Assembly: GCF_964340395.1 (NCBI RefSeq)
Contig: NC_135553.1
Location: 12,977,501 to 13,041,500 of the forward strand
From: Glandiceps talaboti
Lineage: Eukaryota; Hemichordata; Enteropneusta; Spengelidae
Direction of reading: 5' to 3'
Length of the DNA stretch: 64,000 nt
Of this stretch, positions 1-61,484 are shown piece after piece. The position numbers and the translations under genes are program-made. Below the pieces are notes generated by a model. The model searched no databases. It was not told the DNA's origin and was given only the letters and a program-made list of their open reading frames with translations. Position 1 is the first letter of the stretch; each line of letters opens with the position of its first letter.

Positions 1-908
1 TGTTGTGATTCGGCAATATGTGGCCACGTGGTATTTATAATGTTTGCACTATTCAACGCAAATGACGTATATATCGGTCAACTCTTTGTCGATATGATGT
101 CTGTATGAGCACCGTCACTAATGTGTTATAATAAAGTTAAAGAAAAACAGAGAGGCACAACTACAAAATTTCAATTTGTTTATTTCAATAATTAGTTATG
201 GTTGTGCTCCTATTGTATTAACATGATTCTAGAGAGAAAAATCCACGAATTTCATTTTAAAAAATTATTGCCAATGCCGTATTTCTAAACAGTCACTGTA
301 GTGAACGTTGACAATAACGATTATTATGACATAACAATTGGAAACTTCATGGCGCTGTCTTGTCGGATTAATTCAAACGCATTTAACAACGTTTATAAAT
401 ATACGGAAAGAAATTATACAAGTTTGTATCGGTGGCAGAATATTACCAGTTAGTGTTGCAAGCGAGACCATCTACGCGAGTTTGTCAACTTTGAAACCAG
501 TTTTGATAAATGAAATTCCAGGTTGTCTCTCTTACATTACATCGTCTTCCAAGACGTTAGATTATGTAATATATTGTTCTTTACATGACTGAACACTGAA
601 CACTTTGGCACTACACGTTATTTACAAAAAAGGCCAAATGATTAAATTTATGAAGAACAAATGATTGAAGTCAGAAACCTTTTAAGTAATCCATTGCGAC
701 TCTTTGAGACCAGCCTTTAGTGTAAAGGTTAGGGTAAATTAGACAGTACATAATCTATAAGTGTCTTTTAATAAGTTTACATGTGTACATCATCTATTTC
801 CTAAGTACAGATAGCGCCCTCTAATAAGCCTTTTAAAGAACTTTTGTTTGATACTGTTAGATCTGAAAAGTTATGTTTTTTGCGTTTTCAGCATTGATAT
901 TATATACT
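1..908. other. Gene A 3' flank, no further gene seen
   Basis: Downstream of the gene A stop codon. It probably includes the 3' untranslated region. No convincing open frame, RNA gene or strong repeat was found. Confidence 0.5.
767..772 (-). promoter_or_regulatory. Candidate poly(A) signal of gene A (ATTAAA)
   Basis: ATTAAA on the minus strand, about 137 nt past the gene A stop codon. A canonical AATAAA lies further on at 179-184. In AT-rich DNA such hexamers are common by chance, so either or neither may be used. Confidence 0.25.
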
Positions 909-24977
<24,069 letters not shown>

Positions 24978-26265
24978 GTTGGGTGAATTCGTGATCTCTG
25001 ATGTAACACATACGGTATCTCAATTTCATTGATTAAAAGCGTGGTAGTGTCTCAGTGTGGAGATCCTATAATGACAAACTGTCAGATGTCCCAACTTGCA
25101 ATTACGATATGTATGACTAGTATAACAATAAATCGTCACGTCACACCCGCACAAATTCAATTGATTGGGTACGCTAGTATAATGATAGATATACTCGCTC
25201 CCTGCTACCGCTCAAGCAAGCTAATATAATGCAAACACGACACAGATGCTGGTCTGTAATTGTGTGGGTCAGTAATAGATTCAGTAATTTTACCTTATTA
25301 CATGTAATGATACTTTAAATTGAGGTTACGGGTATAGTTGGATATTTTCAAATCGTAAATTGCTGATGAGTACTCTTAAAACAGACATATTTAAGAGGAT
25401 AGGCCGGGAACATCTGTATATCTCAAATCTTATTGATTGTATTTTACTTTCACACTTAAATGATAATATAATTATATCTCACCCCTTGCCCTTTTAGGTC
25501 ATGTGATATACATATGGTGATTTGAACAAATTCATAATCAAGCATTTATTTTACTCTATGCTGTAACAGATGGAAGATTCAAGATTTGCATTTTAACGGT
25601 CATCAGTAAAAGTGCAGTTGAACTTGCAGTCGGAGCTCACTCACCCAGAGCAATTACTAAAACACCATTACTTGAATGACGTATACTGTGTCAAATTAAA
25701 CATATCTTATCCGGGGACGCTCGCACGTCAAATGAATTGCAATCTAAAAATGGCAGACATACGGTATATCATGCCACTTGAATTGAAAATGGAGTTACGT
25801 AACCTGCCAGACCATGGGAATACTACATCATAATATAAATTGTCCACACACTTTGAACCACAGAAGGTATTAATAAGAAATTCAATTTTATGTAACAGGT
25901 TTAAGGGAGCGTACGTTTTTATAGTGTCAATCACGTACAAAATGTCATGGGTCAATTCGCATGTTTCTTTAGACATCAGTTTTGTGACAGTTTAAGATTG
26001 ATATATCGATTGTAATTAAATGTGAGACGTTTTTGTATAAAAGGTAATTAAATACGCAAAGTAAACTTTTTAGAAACCTGTCGAAAATGATGATGGGATC
26101 TCTTCGTATAATATTCATTAATTATAGTCAAAATGTAGGTTATTGATTACCTTTTTTGGAACTAGGTTTGCTTGATTGAATAGGGGAAATATTACTCATG
26201 CTCACGTCTTTAAAATTACACAAGTACACGTGTAGGAGGATGTCACTTCTCGTTCATACACACAC

Positions 26266-26274
26266 ATCTATATA

Positions 26275-26327
<53 letters not shown>

Positions 26328-26373
26328 GCCTGCCTGTCTCTCTCCCTCCCTCCCCCTCTCTCTGTGTCTGTCC

Positions 26374-26407
<34 letters not shown>

Positions 26408-26412
26408 ATGTC
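26266..26412. repeat. GTCT microsatellite with CTCC interruption
   Basis: Two GTCT arrays separated by a CT/CTCC-rich stretch. Confidence 0.95.
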
Positions 26413-27008
26413 TGTCTCTAGCTACTTCTCCCCCCTCCCTCTCTCTCTCGATGACATGACTGTAGCCGAGATAATTAATTCATTCCTGAACAGGAACAGT
26501 ACCACTGTGAGATTAGTATCATCTGGATATCGTTCAATTCTTATTTTACGTCATTTACAAAATAAATGACACGAATCGTGATGATATATTGAAAACCTAT
26601 TCAAAAGAAACTGTTTATGAACATTAGAAATTAGTGACATATACTAGAAAGCTATCTAAACTGCCTTTTTTAAACAAAAATATTTTAAAAAACCCTAAAA
26701 TTTAGATTGATATCATAATAGCGGCTTCTTTGTATTTGTAGCTTATCAATAAACAATCCTGTAAGGTATCACAAGTAATGATTTAATAAGTATTCACCCA
26801 AGAGTAATTATGAATGAAATTATCAATCTTATTACATGTCCAATTCAGTTCAGGTAGTAATTAACTACACTGTATGATACAGGATATGGTGTAATTACAA
26901 ACTTAAGGTATATGGTTCTTGGACCACCCTGATTGAATGGACATTTGAGGGTTATCAAGTAATGCTTCCTTGAAATGACCTATTTCATGATTAGGCGTAC
27001 AATTTACC

Positions 27009-27023
27009 TATATATTAATATAT

Positions 27024-27120
<97 letters not shown>
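27009..27120. repeat. TA dinucleotide microsatellite
   Basis: TA repeat of about 100 bp, mostly perfect. Confidence 0.97.
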
Positions 27121-27121
<1 letters not shown>

Positions 27122-27497
27122 TATGGATGCTTATAGTTTCGTGTACTAGCTATGAAAAAATTCTAGTAAAGGGAGATTTCACATGTTTATCCACACACTT
27201 CACGTGTGCCATTTGTATTATGTGGGATATTTTGTGGTTTGTCAATGACGTCCTACCTTTCTTTCTGTCTAATCGCGTAGTATCTGTTGCTGATTTTCTG
27301 TTACTGCTAACTGTATATGAAGCCAGTGATTAAATGTAGTATATTCAGTACATGACGGTTTGATATATTGCAGTAGTAGGGCGCCAGCAGTGTCAGATTA
27401 CAGAAGAAATGAATATCAATATAAGTATTCTATGGGTTTCAAAGGTTACTACCAAAGTGCAATCGCCTGTATTTTTTGTGATCTTTGATATATAATG

Positions 27498-27682
27498 AAA
27501 ATAATGCAAAAGAACATATACCAAGTCCATGTTCATAACTCAATACATTACAAAAAGATGCCCAAAGTGTGAAAAGTTTGTTATTGTACGTACAATAACA
27601 AACATTTTACACTTTGTTTAATGTTTTGCCGTTTATTGAGATGTGAACATGGACTTGGTATATGTTATTTCACATTATTTTT
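27498..27682. mobile_element. Palindromic foldback element, family D (MITE-like)
   Basis: Arms of about 92 bp meet at TTATTGTACG/TACAATAA with no spacer. ACATATACCAAGTCCATGTT in the left arm pairs perfectly with AACATGGACTTGGTATATGT in the right arm; other parts carry mismatches and small gaps. It is noncoding. An 18-base piece of the centre (AGTTTGTTATTGTACGTA) recurs at about 32267-32284, possibly a remnant of another copy. Confidence 0.75.
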
Positions 27683-28246
27683 TCAAGTAGAAAAGCATAG
27701 TGAGGCTGTTTTATCAAATAAAAATCCAAAATAAATACCAAATTCTCATCCATATGGCCACTTTAAGCCTTTTTTTCTCTCAAGTTAGATTGAATTAATT
27801 ATAGGCTTTCGCAAACTTCAAGGCTGAAGCTACTAATGAAAATGAAAACGTCACGTAATAAACACTTCTTTCGAATGATGATGGTTCGTTGATAATATGC
27901 TGCTATAAATTAAGTTTTCGTTGATCGTGTATTGTGTGACATATCTTATATCCGTAACAAATTCAATTATCGTAGATTGGTTCAAGTGGTCCATTCTGTA
28001 ATTGAGTCCCCATTGTAATTGTTTTTTAATGTGCATACATATATTGCACACTAGTCTACAAAATGCAAGATCACATCAGCAACATCACGGTTTGATATTG
28101 ATAGTGTTGGTTGAGTATGCTTACAATCAGTACTGTTTCCATTTTCAAACTGTTGGTTTTATCCCAAAACCAATTAAAAATTGATATACAATGTAATTAG
28201 GTATAATTTCCATACAATTTTCTTTGTCCATGCAAGAAAAGTAGAA

Positions 28247-28308
28247 GTGACCTAAGGGGCCTTGTCACTACAAGTCGCTAGACGAAAAGTGAAAAAGCCT
28301 TAGGTCAC
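28247..28308. repeat. Short inverted repeat GTGACCTAAGG / CCTTAGGTCAC
   Basis: Perfect 11-bp arms about 40 bp apart. No function suggested. Confidence 0.5.
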
Positions 28309-29280
28309 GAAAATTTTCCAACTGAATAAAGATAATTATTGGAAATAATTCAATAATAATGTATTAAAAATCGTGAAAAATAATATCTATATTAAAACGT
28401 TTTGACACATATTTCGAGCACAGTAGAACCAGTGACTGAGACACGGGTTGCGGTGATGTAGAACGACCAGGGTGTATAATTGACATTTTCAATGCAAAGG
28501 AAATAATGTGACTTGCACATACTTTAATACTTATTGTCTGGCTATGTGGGCACTAGTTGTCGTCCATTACCTCGAGGGCTGTTCATGTTATGTACCAAGT
28601 TTTTTCTCCAGGCTGAAAGCCATGGGATATAGTTGCTATATAACAGCACGAGGGGTAATTTTCCAATTCACGTGATCTCTCCATATAAAATCACCGTTAC
28701 GACTTGTCTCTTGGTAAAGTAAAGGTGCACTTGGGAAAAATAAAAATAAACCCGAATATTGCCCTATGTATGCAAATTGAAGTGACTGTTGCCCACTACT
28801 ACATGCACCTAACACGGTCTAAGCCAATCACTGAAGGCTGTATGCAAACTATGTGTTATAAAAAAAAATAGTATATGAAATATAGAACACAGATAACTAC
28901 CGTGAACCATACTTTACATACTGTATGTGAATCTGAATGTGATTATACTTCCTGTGTTATGAAGTCCATTGACGTCTGAAGCCAACATACTTCCATTGAT
29001 AATTTATTACTCTCATTAATGAAGATAATAAAATCGGGCTAAAATATAGATGAAAAGTAAGTATCGGACATAACGCTTCTAGCCTTGTGTTTTTTAATGA
29101 GCACGATTCATTACATCACTTCAAGTTGCTCATCATAAAGTAATTGTTGCCGGAAGGCAGACTATATTCATCGTAAATCTAAGTACCCGGAATTAGCCTA
29201 AATAATACGTAGTGTTGAACAGAAAGTATTTTGATAAAACTCCAAATTTAATATTGTAATATGATACAGATGAAATAACG

Positions 29281-29590
29281 AAACCTGAAACTAAAGTAGC
29301 CGTTAAATATTGTATTGTCGTCTGGTTTGAACAAACAGCTTGCCTTCGGTGCTACATTTTATCATCTGGCTCTGTCAACGAAATCTGACTAATGTAACAT
29401 ATAGCTACATGAATATAGTCACCTTGTTCGACACATATCTCTGTTGGTAGATTTATGTTGTGCCGAACGACCACATTTAGCACTATTGCTAAGATTTGTT
29501 GAGCAAGACGATAAAAAGTAGCAGTGTTCGTAAGATGTGTTGTCACGCTATAGCTAGAGGTCAAGATTCGTGATCCAGTGACAGGACGAT
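29281..29590. mobile_element. Foldback MITE-like element, family A, copy 2
   Basis: Begins AAACCTGAAACTAAAG and shares TGCTACATTTTATC-TCTGGC and GACGATAAAAAGTAGCAGTG with the other family A copies. The right end is less clear. A chance minus-strand frame of 107 codons runs across it and is not a gene. Confidence 0.7.
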
Positions 29591-29959
29591 TGTTAAGTAT
29601 TAAAGCATATAAAACGTATAAACCATAACTGTCCACATGGTTGTATATTGCGTATATTCGCAAGTGGATACTCATTGTATATAGGTTGTCATTACATATA
29701 GCTTCGTGGGATATTAATTTATAGTATTATTATTATGTCGATATGGATATTGAAGAGTGTATAAGATGGCGAACATTGTGTAATAATCTAGTAATAAATA
29801 TTTAATGATTTAGTGTCGATCAAAGAGGATACGCCGAATGCCATCATACACTCATCAACGTTTATTTTCATATCCTATCAATCCTATCCTGTACAGTAAT
29901 GGAGTTATTTATCACTGTTTAGCTAAGTTTTTCGACTAATGCCACAAAATAAAAAAAAG

Positions 29960-30396
29960 TTACAACCCTTGCAGCAGTTACCTAGAGATGTATCTGAGCA
30001 GAATGTCGCTATATCAGTGGTGGACAATTCACACTGGCTTTGAAGGTGCCAAGAAGTCTTCCCCTTATCACACTTATATCAAAATGATATACATTGATAA
30101 AAATAATAGTGGATGCCTCTGATGTAGGTTCATGTCAGGATCTTATCAGTTTGTTTATGTCTGAGAAAGTTAGTCCTATTGCCATATACATATTGCTAAC
30201 TTTCGCAGGCATCAGCAAACTGATAACATGATGTTGATAATCTACATTAGAGATATTCGTGATTTGTTTGCTTCAATGTATGTTAGTTCGATAGTTTGAT
30301 GAGACTTTCCGACACCTTCAAAGCCAATTTTAATTGACTACTACTGATAAAATTCTGATCAGCAGCGTCTCTAGACATGTCCTACAATGGTTGTAA
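29960..30396. mobile_element. Foldback MITE-like element, family B, copy 2
   Basis: A long interrupted palindrome. TTACAACCCTTGCAG at the left end pairs with the complement of CAATGGTTGTAA at the right. TTGGCTTTGAAGGTG-type sequence occurs in both arms, and the inner arms TTATCAGTTTG-TTATGTCTG and CAGGCATCAGCAAACTGATAA flank a spacer with CCATATACATATTG. The same spacer motif and inner arms occur in copy 1 at 1195-1670. Confidence 0.78.
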
Positions 30397-31516
30397 TTGG
30401 CCAAAAATTTGACAAGCAGCCGATGACAGTTTGTTTAAACGTACAATGCGCTTTGGAGATGAATTCTTTCAACTATCAATGCTTATTTGTTCAAGAAAAT
30501 TCCAACCTATTGTCAGTTTAAAAAAAATTCAATTAAAAAAATTCTTGGGTCGCCGTACACATTTTTGTCATAAAGATCAAAATGTTATAAATATAGTCAT
30601 TTTAGAATCCAATTTACTACAAATACTGCTTTTCAGAGTGTGTATATACTTTTAGAAACGTTCGATTTGTTCACTTGACATCCATCCATGTATAAATAGT
30701 ATACACTGCCTAGCAAATTAGTTGGCCAATAAAGTTGATCAAGGGTGATTAAAATTCCACTGCCCCTGGTATGTTGATTTATAGGTACAGAAGAATCCGA
30801 TGAATTTTCGTTTCATTAAAACGAACGCCAAATAACGATCGACTACAGCTCGAATTTTGACATTGTTTAGGTAACCCAGTCAACGATGGCGGTTACGAAT
30901 AACTTTTAATGTTTGATTACTGAAAATAACTGGTCTCTATGGGTCCTTGTAATGACGGACTTTCCCACATTTTTACAATTTATTTTTAAATATAAACCAG
31001 TTATTCACATTGCCAAAAATGTATGATTCGCCCATTTCTCATCGTGAAATACATGCTTATGTCATTTTCAATTTTAAATTCTATACAATATCCTTAGTAA
31101 ATATCGATTTCTTGTATGTTGCATGCCCCCCCCCCCCCCCCCGCATTGTTATGAATTACAAATCGTAAAACAGCGCTTTTGCATGAGCTTTGTTTTGCCA
31201 CCCACTTAAGATCAAGAGAAATGTCGACACAGTATTGGCGGCAATATTAGAGATTAAAATATATGCGCCTCGCCAAATTTCCCGGAAATCAAAGTTCTTC
31301 AATTGTCTCAAAACACTGTCATGTGGAAGTGTGTCCCATGTACTTTTGGAAAAATAAAATATATTTTAGGGTTCACCTTGTTGCCAAGGAAATCGACGAT
31401 ATTTCATATTTCCATCCAGGGAACACAGTATTCGGCGACAGCATTGAATTCTAAAATGGTTTATTTTAAATAAAATTGAGGCTCTATTTTAAAGAGAATT
31501 GTATGCTGACCATTAA

Positions 31517-31710
31517 ACAACCATCCATCCATCCATCCAGCCATCCATCCATCCATCCAGCCAACCAACCAACCAACCAACCAACCAACCAACCAACAAC
31601 CAACCAACCAACCAACCAACCAACCAACCAACCAGACAGAAAACAAACAAACAAACAAAACACAGGCAGACAGACAGACAGACAGACGAACAAACAAACA
31701 AACACAAAAA
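31517..31710. repeat. Composite microsatellite CATC / CAAC / CAAA / GACA
   Basis: Four tetranucleotide blocks in succession. All overlapping open frames read translated repeats. Confidence 0.95.
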
Positions 31711-32365
31711 CAATCAAAAGTTAGCGGGATTGATTTAATTCGTTTCGAGTATATTCTGAGGGTTGTTGAGCTGATTAATTGTTCAAGGCCAATTTTTCCA
31801 TCAAAAAGTATCCAAATCAATCCATTCTCAGTCACGTTCTTTTCACAAATACTATGTCGATTGCATATCATATCAAATTTCCCACATCAAGTAGTCATTT
31901 CCCGTACGATAATCTGAAAGTCGACCTTGTGTAGAATCATTATTAGCAAAATATATTAGCCCATAAATCAAGCATGGGTGTAATGTTTGTATCGGATATA
32001 CAGATGATGAATATCACACCTCAGTCAATTATTATAATTATTAAAGACATTCAATATAATTACTAATATGCTGGAAACAACGCTTTGTCGTCAATACAGA
32101 TATTATAGTGAGAGCTTCTTGCCAAGATGGATGTGAAATGCGTAGTTATTAAGAATTATTATTATTGAAAAAAAAATAGTGTAGAAAAACCTAACCTAAG
32201 TCCCATATTTGTAAATCAATAAATGGAAAAAAGACAAAAAAAGAAAAAGAAAAACGTGTAACCAGTTTGTTATTGTACGTAGGAAGTAAACAAACTGAGT
32301 AAACCCATTATGTATAACTACATCACTTCCAGTTTTAATTGTCTGTCACTTTCTCATATATATCG

Positions 32366-32456
32366 GTCCCGTCAGGTCACGTCACGGCACTGCACTGCAC
32401 AGCACGTAACATCACGTGAAATCACATTCATGACATACATCACGTCACGTCACGTC
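32366..32456. repeat. Degenerate CACGT-rich array
   Basis: Imperfect repeats of CACGT and TCACG with CACTG variants over about 90 bp, including several CACGTG/CACGTC E-box-like or CRE-like cores. Regulatory function is not shown. Confidence 0.6.
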
Positions 32457-33076
32457 CATACTTAATCTTGGAAATTCTCATACTTTGACATTCCTATGCA
32501 GCTCAGGAGAATGTGATGATAACGCCCTCAATGTCGTCAAAAACAGCATAACAACGTCTACATTGTCTTTCTATATTTTTTACATGTGTATTTTGTCAGA
32601 ACTATTATAAATGCAGTACCAGCTATAGAATCAGACAAAAGGTTGTTAACAAAGGGGATTAACAATTATGGTATCATATATTTCTTTCAAGCTGGTGGCA
32701 ATTTGAAATCACTCCTTAGATAGTACATATAAAACGGGAAACTAATTCGCTAAATGTCCTAAGATTTCAACAACGAGGGAATGCAACTGACATTTTCAAG
32801 ATTTATACCCTTAAATAGATGAACTTAATATGAAATGTAAGACTTTGATGTCTAGGTAATCATACCTATTCCATTCTTTCTATTAAAGGAATGGGTTAGA
32901 AAGAGAAACCTGTGTTCGTATCAATGTACTCAAGTGATATGAAGTTTTATTAAATACGTGTCCAGTATATTCAGGATAGCTTTGCTAATAGCCAAGGATC
33001 TACTCTACAACACGTGAAAGTGGTGGCACTATTTTGTGACACTCAATGTCATTCGACCTAATGTGTACGTGTCGAT

Positions 33077-33139
33077 ATCTATCCATCCATCCATCCATCC
33101 ATCCATCCATCCATCCATCCATCCATCCACCGACCCACC

Positions 33140-33177
<38 letters not shown>

Positions 33178-33405
33178 CGTATGTATGTATGTATGTATGT
33201 ATGTATGTATGTATGTATGTATGTATGTATGTATGTATGTATGTATGTATGTATGTATGTGTGTGTGTGTGTGTGAGAGTATGTGTGCGTGCGTGTGTGC
33301 GTGCGTGCGTATGTATGTATGTATGTATAGTATGTAAACTATGTATGTATGTATGTATGTATGTATGTATGTATGTATGTATGTATGTATACATACATAC
33401 ATCGA
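33077..33405. repeat. Composite microsatellite CATC / CA / GTAT / GT
   Basis: CATC, then CA, then two long GTAT blocks separated by a GT/GTGC stretch, ending in CATA. Confidence 0.97.
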
Positions 33406-35615
33406 CGCTGAAATATGTGTTACTCTTTATTTACAAAATTTCACAAAGTACAAGAGTTGTTATTTTGAGGTCTATCGGAAGACTAACACTCACACAAAAT
33501 TTAAAAGACAATTAAATACACATGTAGTTGCTCTCCGTCAACGTTATTGCAGAAGAAATCATTGTGAGAAGTATTGGACTTCGTTTTAGAGAAAACATTC
33601 GCTTGTCTTAAATCAAAACTGGCAATTTACATTTTTTAATTATATATGCTGTATTAATTAACAATGCTTAATTTTTTTTTAAACTTATAGGTTTTCCTTC
33701 TTTGAATCGCCCCTGAACCCAACCCCTCCATATGTCTTCTCTCGTGCTGAGGACATTAAATGCATATATGGTAGAGCATTGACATCTACATTTGATGTCA
33801 ATAATGCTATACTGGATAGATACAATAACTGGAAGGTTGTCTGCTTGTCATGATAGTTTGTATTTGAGATACTGTATGGTCTGGGTAGATCGACAAATAC
33901 AGTACGTACAAGGAAAATATGTAAAGCACGTACGTAACAAGTCTGGTAGGTTGTGTGACGCAAACCTGGGTATCGCGGTTGACAATGTGTTTTGGGGTTA
34001 TTGTTTCGAGTCCAGACCCCAACCAGCTTTTCTTCTTGTCGACTGCATAATGTACGTGTTTTTATTTGGGCAGTTACAAGTTACCCATGCAATTGGGGAT
34101 ATATTATATTATGGCCGAAATAAATACAATACGATTTAAGGAGCATGGCGTTAATTCAATGGTGGGGAATTACCATTGCCCCTTCTATGCATACTTCCCA
34201 AGCCCCACATTGCAAATTAAGAGGACGTCTCTAAAACGCCCCCGGGTTGACTGAACGTTAATATACTGGATTGTATTTTTCCACCCCGTGGTTTGTATCC
34301 GGTCATAAATAGACAAGGGAACCCCTGGAACGTGTCTTACAACGTTTAACTAGCACACATTGTCACTCAAAAGACATTTTAATTTTAAAACACATGAGAG
34401 GGTATCCCTTTCTCACATAGGGGATCCTGCCCTAGAATACGGTAAGGAGACACATAGAATGACAAGAAATACATTTAAAGTATTACATTACATGTTAAGA
34501 AAGTACTTTAAAATGAAAAAAATAAAAAGTAGTCTTTCAACAAACTGTTGCTTCTGTCAATCATATGTCTATGGAAATACATTTACTCAATAAATGTATG
34601 TAGGACAGTGTCCGATGCACTCCTCGTCCCTCGCGGATAATACGCTATTTTTTTCAAGAAAGACCGATGTATCTACCTACATTATTCGGACAAACCAAAA
34701 GCGAAAACTTTAAATACTGGAATGGTTACGTAATATTGTATTGTATAGCCAGTGCTTTAAATATATCAGACAGCATACACATATTTCATTTTAGACTAAT
34801 ATATTGGCAATAGAAAAGGCAATTTTTTCTTCCTTAAATTTTCGTCAGCTTTTCTCGTCAACAATTATTTTGCAAGACTTAGGGGAACGCTTTCAACGAC
34901 TTATGATTTGTATATATAATAAAGGAGTGTACCGTAACCTTGATTTACAAGGAAAACACTCGATGCGTTTGATATCTGTTAGGGGTAAAATTGGCCTTGA
35001 GAATCTCATTGTTCCATTTACATATACATGACATTTATTTGGATTGGTTAAAGGGACACAAGTTGACTTTGTACTTTTTGGACGCAATTCTTGCGGCATA
35101 TCTGAAAAAGTAACTCACATATAACCCGACTTACGAAAGCATACTTCTCTTGCAATTGAGCGAACTCAAACCTGGTATTAAGTTATAACGTACAAACGAC
35201 CTAAGTAATGACGTAATTAAATATACGCATAAAAAATGGCAAGGGAAATCACTATTATGCTATCAACTGTTCTAACAATGGCAAAAGGCAGTTGTAAAAC
35301 CTTAGAAGGCATGTATTGATATTAGCAATACACTGCAATAGTTTCATTGAGATTTTATGTAAGGATTTTCACTTCAGTAAAAGAAAATGTCGTAAACTCG
35401 GCTTGTGCTACTTAATAATATTGATACTGCACGTCACGAGTGTTACATGAAATGATTATTTCAAGTAATATTACCGTCCACATGTAGACGGTGCTGATGC
35501 TATCATAATACCGAAAATGAATACAATTGTTTCTGCTATACTAGGAAGGTATTAGAAAAATAAAAATCTTCTTGCTCTTGAATAGTTACTGGCGATTTCC
35601 TCTTGTAATTTTTTT

Positions 35616-60531
<24,916 letters not shown>

Positions 60532-61317
60532 CTGTAATTGAGAACAAGTGAAATATTAACAAACATGTTAGAGATCACACAACACCATCTGCCTGCCAAC
60601 ACATGACATATGTTTTGCCCTGTATTAGTAATATTACTAGATATTAACGAATACTTATTCGTTTTCGTGTAAGAACAATTATCCCAAAGCATCTCCTCTC
60701 TTTCCAAAACATTCTTCAATGTATCTTATTTCTTTTCCATGATGTATACAAATTACATCCTGTTTCTTCGAAATCTCATTTATGTCGTTTCTAGTTCGTT
60801 CGCAATTCACACAATGGGAACAGTAGTACAGGTAATCATTACACAGATCGAAATAAAATTGAAATGCCATATGTCCTTTTCAAAAAGCTTTCGCTCGTCA
60901 CACGTACACACAAGTAATCATACACAGAAAAAGGCTTGTGTAGTTACAATGATGGCAGACATTATATATGTACATATAGCGAGTATGTAATATATATTTA
61001 TACCAAGAGCAGCAAAGTTGAACAAACAATATGGAATATATACTCTGGACGTTCTATGTCACGACAGTGCGCGTCTATATCACGACAACGCGTGTCTACG
61101 TCACTGGTTCTTATGTGTTCGAAATGTCAGTCAAAACATTCAAAATTGCCATTACTTTCCCGATTTTTCTTTCATATTACTGGCACTGGTATAATTATGT
61201 TATTCTCCAACTTTGTTCTTCATTCAGCTGGAAACATACTCGTGACCAAGGGGTCATCTACCGACTCGCAGGAACGAAGTCCCCGTAGGCCACTCCTTGG
61301 TTGAAACATATTAGGAA

Positions 61318-61340
61318 CACACACACACACACACATACAC

Positions 61341-61430
<90 letters not shown>
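61318..61430. repeat. CA then TA microsatellite
   Basis: CA repeat, then a TA array of about 85 bp, directly bordering the dispersed repeat fragment. Confidence 0.96.
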
Positions 61431-61433
<3 letters not shown>

Positions 61434-61484
61434 CATTCTTCTTTCGCCAAGTAGAGTGCTCGATCACCTTGGAGAGCTAGCATA
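61430..61484. repeat. Dispersed repeat fragment, copy 2
   Basis: Contains CGCCAAGTAGAGTGCTCGAT and CACCTTGGAGAGCTAGCAT, matching 46982-47035 with few changes and in the same orientation to its CA/TA repeat. Confidence 0.75.

Larger units (their letters stand above)
24978..35615. other. Intergenic region between gene A start and gene B stop
   Basis: 10.6 kb expected to contain the gene A promoter and gene B 3' end, neither of which can be pinned down. It holds microsatellites, two long foldback elements (29281-29590 and 29960-30396) and a palindrome (27498-27682). The open frames at 33792-34139 and 34360-34593 on the plus strand match nothing I recognise and look like chance. Confidence 0.6.

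Noticed and set aside
25365-25420. Possible further hammerhead starting CTGATGAGTAC
   Set aside because: The required GAAA and a closing stem III are absent.
29352-29675. 107-codon minus-strand frame
   Set aside because: It lies in a foldback element whose other copies do not keep the frame.
33029-33515. Frames of up to 159 codons rich in CMYV, IHTY
   Set aside because: They are simple-repeat translations.
33792-34139. 115-codon plus-strand frame in the intergenic region
   Set aside because: No recognisable domain, no paralogue, and an overlapping frame on the other strand; probably chance.
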